Shown: piece by piece, positions 63,395 to 64,000 of the stretch | Position numbering within the stretch: the first letter of the stretch is position 1 | Layout: every line of letters starts with the position of its first letter | NCBI GenBank assembly: GCA_032173965.1 | Contig: CM063283.1 | Coordinates: forward strand, 79,734,743 to 79,798,742 | DNA: 64,000 nucleotides | Direction: 5' to 3' | Origin: Sitta carolinensis | Taxonomy: Eukaryota; Chordata; Aves; Passeriformes; Sittidae | The notes under the pieces: model-generated | Told to the model about the DNA's origin: nothing | The model's database searches: none | What the model saw: only the letters and a program-made list of their open reading frames with translations | Position numbers and translations under genes: made by a program

Positions 63395-64000
63395 GAAGTT
63401 CAGTGGATACGAAAGATTTTATGTGAATGCTCCAAATAAGGAAGAGGTGACAAACATAGGATAAATGACTTTTCTCAACTCATTAGTGACAAAGAAGCAA
63501 GCCTTTAGGTTTTATCCTCCTTTATCAGAAATAATCCAGCTTTCACTTCAGAGAGAGAATCCTCCTCCTCTGAGAGGATTTCTAGAAAAGCCAGAATCAG
63601 CTATACCAATCATGATAGGATATGATATGCATACAACAGCAGACAGTGAGCTGTAGTTCAGCCATAGCATAACAGCAACCAGAAACACATAAAATTTAAA
63701 TCAAATCCAGGGCAGAATTAAATTATGCCCTATCCTTTTCCCATTTCCCTTGCAGTTACATTTTTTACACTACAGAAGTACAAGGGTTATTGAATTCTCC
63801 AAAGAAGCTCTCAAGCTTGACGCAGAAATACACAAAGGTCTTCCTCCTGCTCTCCCTATTTTCTTGATGTTCTGATAGAATACTTTGACCAGGGCTATTC
63901 TTGAGTCACTATGTGAAACTGAAATACTGGCACATGGTACTTCAGATTTTTTTATGTCGTTTTTATTGACATCAGAGAAGGATCATTAACAAAAGATGAG

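Larger units (their letters stand above)
45839..64000. other. AT-rich non-coding stretch, no gene supported
   Basis: No exon chain, RNA gene or further transposon is recognised. The longest open frame (from 48726) starts at TTG and is treated separately. Content includes a 26-bp palindrome at 48210, small tandem repeats near 50.0, 51.05, 57.0 and 63.36 kb, microsatellites at 53.74 and 54.17 kb, T runs at 51754-51773 and 58469-58496, a G-poor block at 57.32-57.64 kb, and an octamer-bearing candidate element near 56 kb. Confidence 0.65.

Overview
The window reads as vertebrate, almost certainly avian, and most likely songbird, non-coding DNA. It is AT-rich, with poly(A)/poly(T) tracts and microsatellites, no operon-like packing and no exon chain I can support. 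Two CR1 retrotransposon tails are clear (35.04-35.35 kb on +, 45.53-45.84 kb on -) and a short third one lies at 8.27 kb. CR1 is the dominant LINE of birds. The songbird leaning rests on the look of the endogenous-retrovirus LTRs and is less certain. I find no protein-coding gene, tRNA, snRNA or CRISPR array. Most longer open frames lack an ATG at the 5' end, lie over repeats, or match no family I know.

Layout. 1-20.87 kb is AT-rich unique-looking sequence with one CR1 scrap, a long near-perfect inverted repeat (11,880-11,956), a GC-rich patch (about 12.13-12.54 kb) and simple repeats, including a 45-base A tract. 20.87-26.83 kb is a repeat-dense island. It begins with the 5' part of a class II (betaretrovirus-like) endogenous retrovirus: LTR, tRNA-Lys-type primer-binding site and a broken gag matrix start. 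A separate 299-bp solo LTR with near-matching 6-bp target-site duplications is nested inside it. A C-rich stretch of diverged repeats follows, then an ERVL-like LTR on the minus strand. The island ends with nine copies of a 39-bp minisatellite that runs directly into a CpG-dense block with canonical G-quadruplex motifs.

26.83-64 kb returns to AT-rich non-coding DNA. It holds the two longer CR1 copies, several small tandem duplications, a G/T-rich tract (34.26-34.36 kb), an extremely G-poor stretch (57.32-57.64 kb), an ATT-type microsatellite (53.74-53.83 kb), and a few stretches with clustered homeodomain/POU-type motifs that could be conserved enhancers of a distant gene. The window therefore looks like a gene desert or the inside of a very long intron. 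The points most worth following are the 21-26.4 kb island and the 11.9 kb inverted repeat.
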